Source of the DNA: CAYUQT01 sp964596165
GTDB lineage: Bacteria; Planctomycetota; Phycisphaerae; UBA1845; JAFGLZ01
Assembly (NCBI GenBank): GCA_964596165.1
Contig: CAZQTW010000035.1
Span: forward strand, 1 to 64,000
Length of the DNA: 64,000 nt
Reading direction: 5' to 3'
Shown: positions 62,157 to 64,000 of the stretch, piece after piece
How positions within the stretch are numbered: the stretch's first letter is position 1
How the letters are laid out: every line of letters starts with the position of its first letter
Notes under the pieces: generated by a model
Database searches by the model: none
The model's input: the letters and a program-made list of their open reading frames with translations, nothing else
Told to the model about the DNA's origin: nothing
Program-made: the position numbers and the translations under genes

Positions 62157-64000
62157 CTATTTCGAGAGTCTGAACCCCTCGATACCCCACGGCGGCAGAT
62201 GGCTCGTCACCAGTTCGCCGGCGCTCGTCCCTAGAGGTTCCGCCTTTCCGGTACTCGAATCGATTCTCTGAACGTGGTACGTGCCTTCCATGCCAAGTGC
62301 CCTCGCGTTCAACGCCAGCTTGGCGGATGTCGTGGCCTCTCCCAGGTTGGCCACGACAACCAGGTACGTTCCCTCACCCGCCGTATAGACCACGCCTTGC
62401 ACGTCCGGCTCGGAACTCGTCATCGCCCTCACACCCTGCGAAGGAAGATTGTGGACGGCCATCGCCTCAACGTTCGCCGCCGCCAACACGCGCCAATAGG
62501 GATAGATTGCCGTGTACTTCGGGTCGTCGGGATCCAGCGGAAAGAGTTCCTTGCTCCGCGGCGGTTTCAGCCCGAGAACGATGTGCGGATAGAAACCCCA
62601 GGCAGCCATCTTGGCCGCCCCCTCCGGACTGCGAAACGTCGTCGAGTCCAATGTCCAAGGCATGCAAGGAACACCGCCCACCATACCCTTGTGGACCGCC
62701 TTGTCACGGTCGGCGAACATCGCATGATCCGAACCGGTCTCACCCGGCAGATAGGCGTCGAACACCAGATTCGACAATATGCCGCAGTTGAACGAGCCCT
62801 GATGCCCGATCAGAAATCCCTTCGGCCCGACGGTCTGTCGAAGCTTCTTGGTGAAGAGGAAGTACTCTCTGGCCGGAACGCAGGTACCGTCCGTCGAGGT
62901 GTGCGTATCGCCCAACGCCGTGTTCGGTTGATACCGCTTTTCATGCCACGACACGCCGGCATGGCCATGCCAATCGACGTAGATGCCGTCCCAATCTCGC
63001 CGGCAGTACTTCTGAAAGAACCCTGTGTCCAGGCCGTATCGTTCGACTCCCCGCATATAAAGACCGACCCGCACACCCTTCTCGTGGGCATACTGAATCG
63101 TTCGACGCATTTCTTCCTCGTTCCGAACTACCGAGTAGTCCGCGTGGGGATTGCCGTTGCTGCCACGCTGCTTCATCCACTCGTGATGCAGGACCAGCAT
63201 GGTCATGTTCAGCGCAACCATCCGGTCGATCTGGGCATTCGTCGGATACCAGTTCTCGGTGTCGATCCAGTTCACCCAGTGAAACACGCGGTGGCCGATC
63301 GCGTTGGTCTTAGGCTTGCCCGACCTCACCGCCCCCAACCCCATGGCCAACCGGTTGCGGTAACTCCAAGGCCCCTTGATCTCGGCCCCCCCGCCTCCCA
63401 ACGTCCAGACGGACTCGCCCCTCTTGGACTCGTACCGCACCTCGCCGATCATCGGCCGCATGTTCTCCACGACGACCTCGATCTCGTTGGTGTAGCTCTT
63501 GTCCGGATAACTACCGAAGGCCATCCGGGCGGAACGGAATCCGCCGATGCTCGAACAGAGGTTCTGGTCGGCAAACGTGGGCCCCTTCCGAATGTTCTCG
63601 CCCGCCTCAAGACAAACCGTGGAACGAACCATCGCAAAGGTACCGTCCTTCAGGTCGTAGGTTACATCGATGAATACGGCGCCCTCAGGATAGACTTCGT
63701 ATTCGAAGGAAACCTGCCACGGCGATGCCCTGCCGTCCTTGTCCCGCGGCACGCCTTGCGTCTTGATAACGACCTTGTCGGGTGATTCCATCACGTTCAA
63801 TAGCTTGCCTTCTCGATCGTTTGCCAGGGCGTATTCGCCCTGCGGGTCCGCCAGGTTGATCCTCGGAAACGTCACCGCAGGAGCCGCGAGGAACGTGTTC
63901 CATCGAGCGCCGTCGAAGAGGTCCACCCGGCTCAGTTCACCCCCTCGGGCAGCATCGACGCCGATCTTGAAGTGATCGCCTCCGACCGTCACCGCTTGTC
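62157..64000 (-). CDS. glycosidase-like protein, partial (N-terminus outside the window)
   Basis: At least 614 residues; the frame stays open to the window edge, so the true start lies beyond 64000 (a GTG at 63992 is only an internal codon). The N-terminal part is a beta-supersandwich (GVDAARGGELSRVDLFDG; TVCLEAGENIRKGPTFADQ). A TIM barrel follows (about residues 235-520: HWVNWIDTENWYP, MVALNMTMLVLHHEWM, EKGVRVGLYM) with an acidic strand end in DWDGIYVDWHGHAG. The C-terminal 90 residues form a beta-sandwich (TYLVVVANLGEATTSAKLAL). The layout recalls clan GH-D (GH27/31/36) enzymes, but no family is assigned. It lies 204 bases before the GH78 gene on the same strand. Confidence 0.75.
   Translation of the reverse strand, partial: QAVTVGGDHFKIGVDAARGGELSRVDLFDGARWNTFLAAPAVTFPRINLADPQGEYALANDREGKLLNVMESPDKVVIKTQGVPRDKDGRASPWQVSFEYEVYPEGAVFIDVTYDLKDGTFAMVRSTVCLEAGENIRKGPTFADQNLCSSIGGFRSARMAFGSYPDKSYTNEIEVVVENMRPMIGEVRYESKRGESVWTLGGGGAEIKGPWSYRNRLAMGLGAVRSGKPKTNAIGHRVFHWVNWIDTENWYPTNAQIDRMVALNMTMLVLHHEWMKQRGSNGNPHADYSVVRNEEEMRRTIQYAHEKGVRVGLYMRGVERYGLDTGFFQKYCRRDWDGIYVDWHGHAGVSWHEKRYQPNTALGDTHTSTDGTCVPAREYFLFTKKLRQTVGPKGFLIGHQGSFNCGILSNLVFDAYLPGETGSDHAMFADRDKAVHKGMVGGVPCMPWTLDSTTFRSPEGAAKMAAWGFYPHIVLGLKPPRSKELFPLDPDDPKYTAIYPYWRVLAAANVEAMAVHNLPSQGVRAMTSSEPDVQGVVYTAGEGTYLVVVANLGEATTSAKLALNARALGMEGTYHVQRIDSSTGKAEPLGTSAGELVTSHLPPWGIEGFRLSK

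Noticed and set aside
1..64000. CRISPR arrays, rRNA, tRNA, IS transposases
   Set aside because: No regularly spaced repeats, rRNA or tRNA sequence motifs, or transposase-like proteins were recognised anywhere in the window.

Overview
The window looks like one contig piece of an uncultured, GC-rich, Gram-negative-type bacterium, most likely Planctomycetota (Phycisphaerae-like). This is an inference. It rests on a lineage-typical sigma-70 protein with a long helical N-terminus, two O-mannosyltransferase-like membrane proteins with TPR tails, an OprP-type outer-membrane porin, a multi-domain S1 protein, many very large secreted glycoside hydrolases, and small exported peptides. A 10-N run at 55744-55753 shows it is a scaffolded draft assembly.

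Layout. 1-9 kb: a PTS EIIC permease (plus strand), then a minus-strand run of a fused phosphotransbutyrylase-butyrate kinase, an ACT-domain protein, a secreted propeller-like protein and a secreted GH5 enzyme. 7.4-14 kb (plus): a charged exported protein, a purple-acid-phosphatase-like esterase, a membrane glycosyltransferase and a sodium/solute symporter. 14-22.4 kb (minus): an ARMT1/DUF89 protein, a TMTC-like TPR membrane protein, a secreted propeller enzyme, an ABC exporter, a sigma-70 factor and a degenerate receiver domain. Between the ABC and sigma genes lies a structured region ending in an intrinsic terminator. 22.6-32.6 kb: mixed genes, including a CmpB-like membrane protein, a DapA/NanA-family lyase behind a good promoter, an M50 protease, a URO-D-family protein, a 59-residue exported peptide, PhzF, two redoxin-type proteins and ribosomal-protein-S1-like protein. 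33-43.7 kb (plus): a four-gene run of very large secreted carbohydrate-active proteins (unknown barrel, unknown helical toroid, GH36, beta-helix plus LamG). 43.7-53.5 kb: a methyltransferase, two polytopic glycosyltransferases, a CPBP protease, a short alanine racemase, an exported mini-protein, a small zinc metallopeptidase, riboflavin synthase and a divergent PdxA homologue. 53.7-64 kb (minus): a porin, a gapped and damaged barrel protein, a GH78 rhamnosidase with a C-terminal LamG-like module, and a partial glycosidase-like protein that leaves the window.

The common theme is plant or algal polysaccharide use. Secreted GH5, GH36, GH78 and several unassigned enzymes would release cellulose/mannan-, galactoside- and rhamnose-containing sugars. 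The porin and the SSS symporter could take products up, the DapA/NanA-type lyase could split sugar acids, and the Ptb-Buk fusion could recover ATP from acyl-CoA. No SusC/SusD pair, sulfatase, CRISPR array, rRNA, tRNA or transposase gene was recognised. The most unusual items are the Ptb-Buk fusion, the uncharacterised coupled pair at 33-39 kb, an EIIC whose usual sugar-site His is Asn, the structured RNA near 20.6 kb, and small exported peptides with clear promoters or ribosome binding sites.
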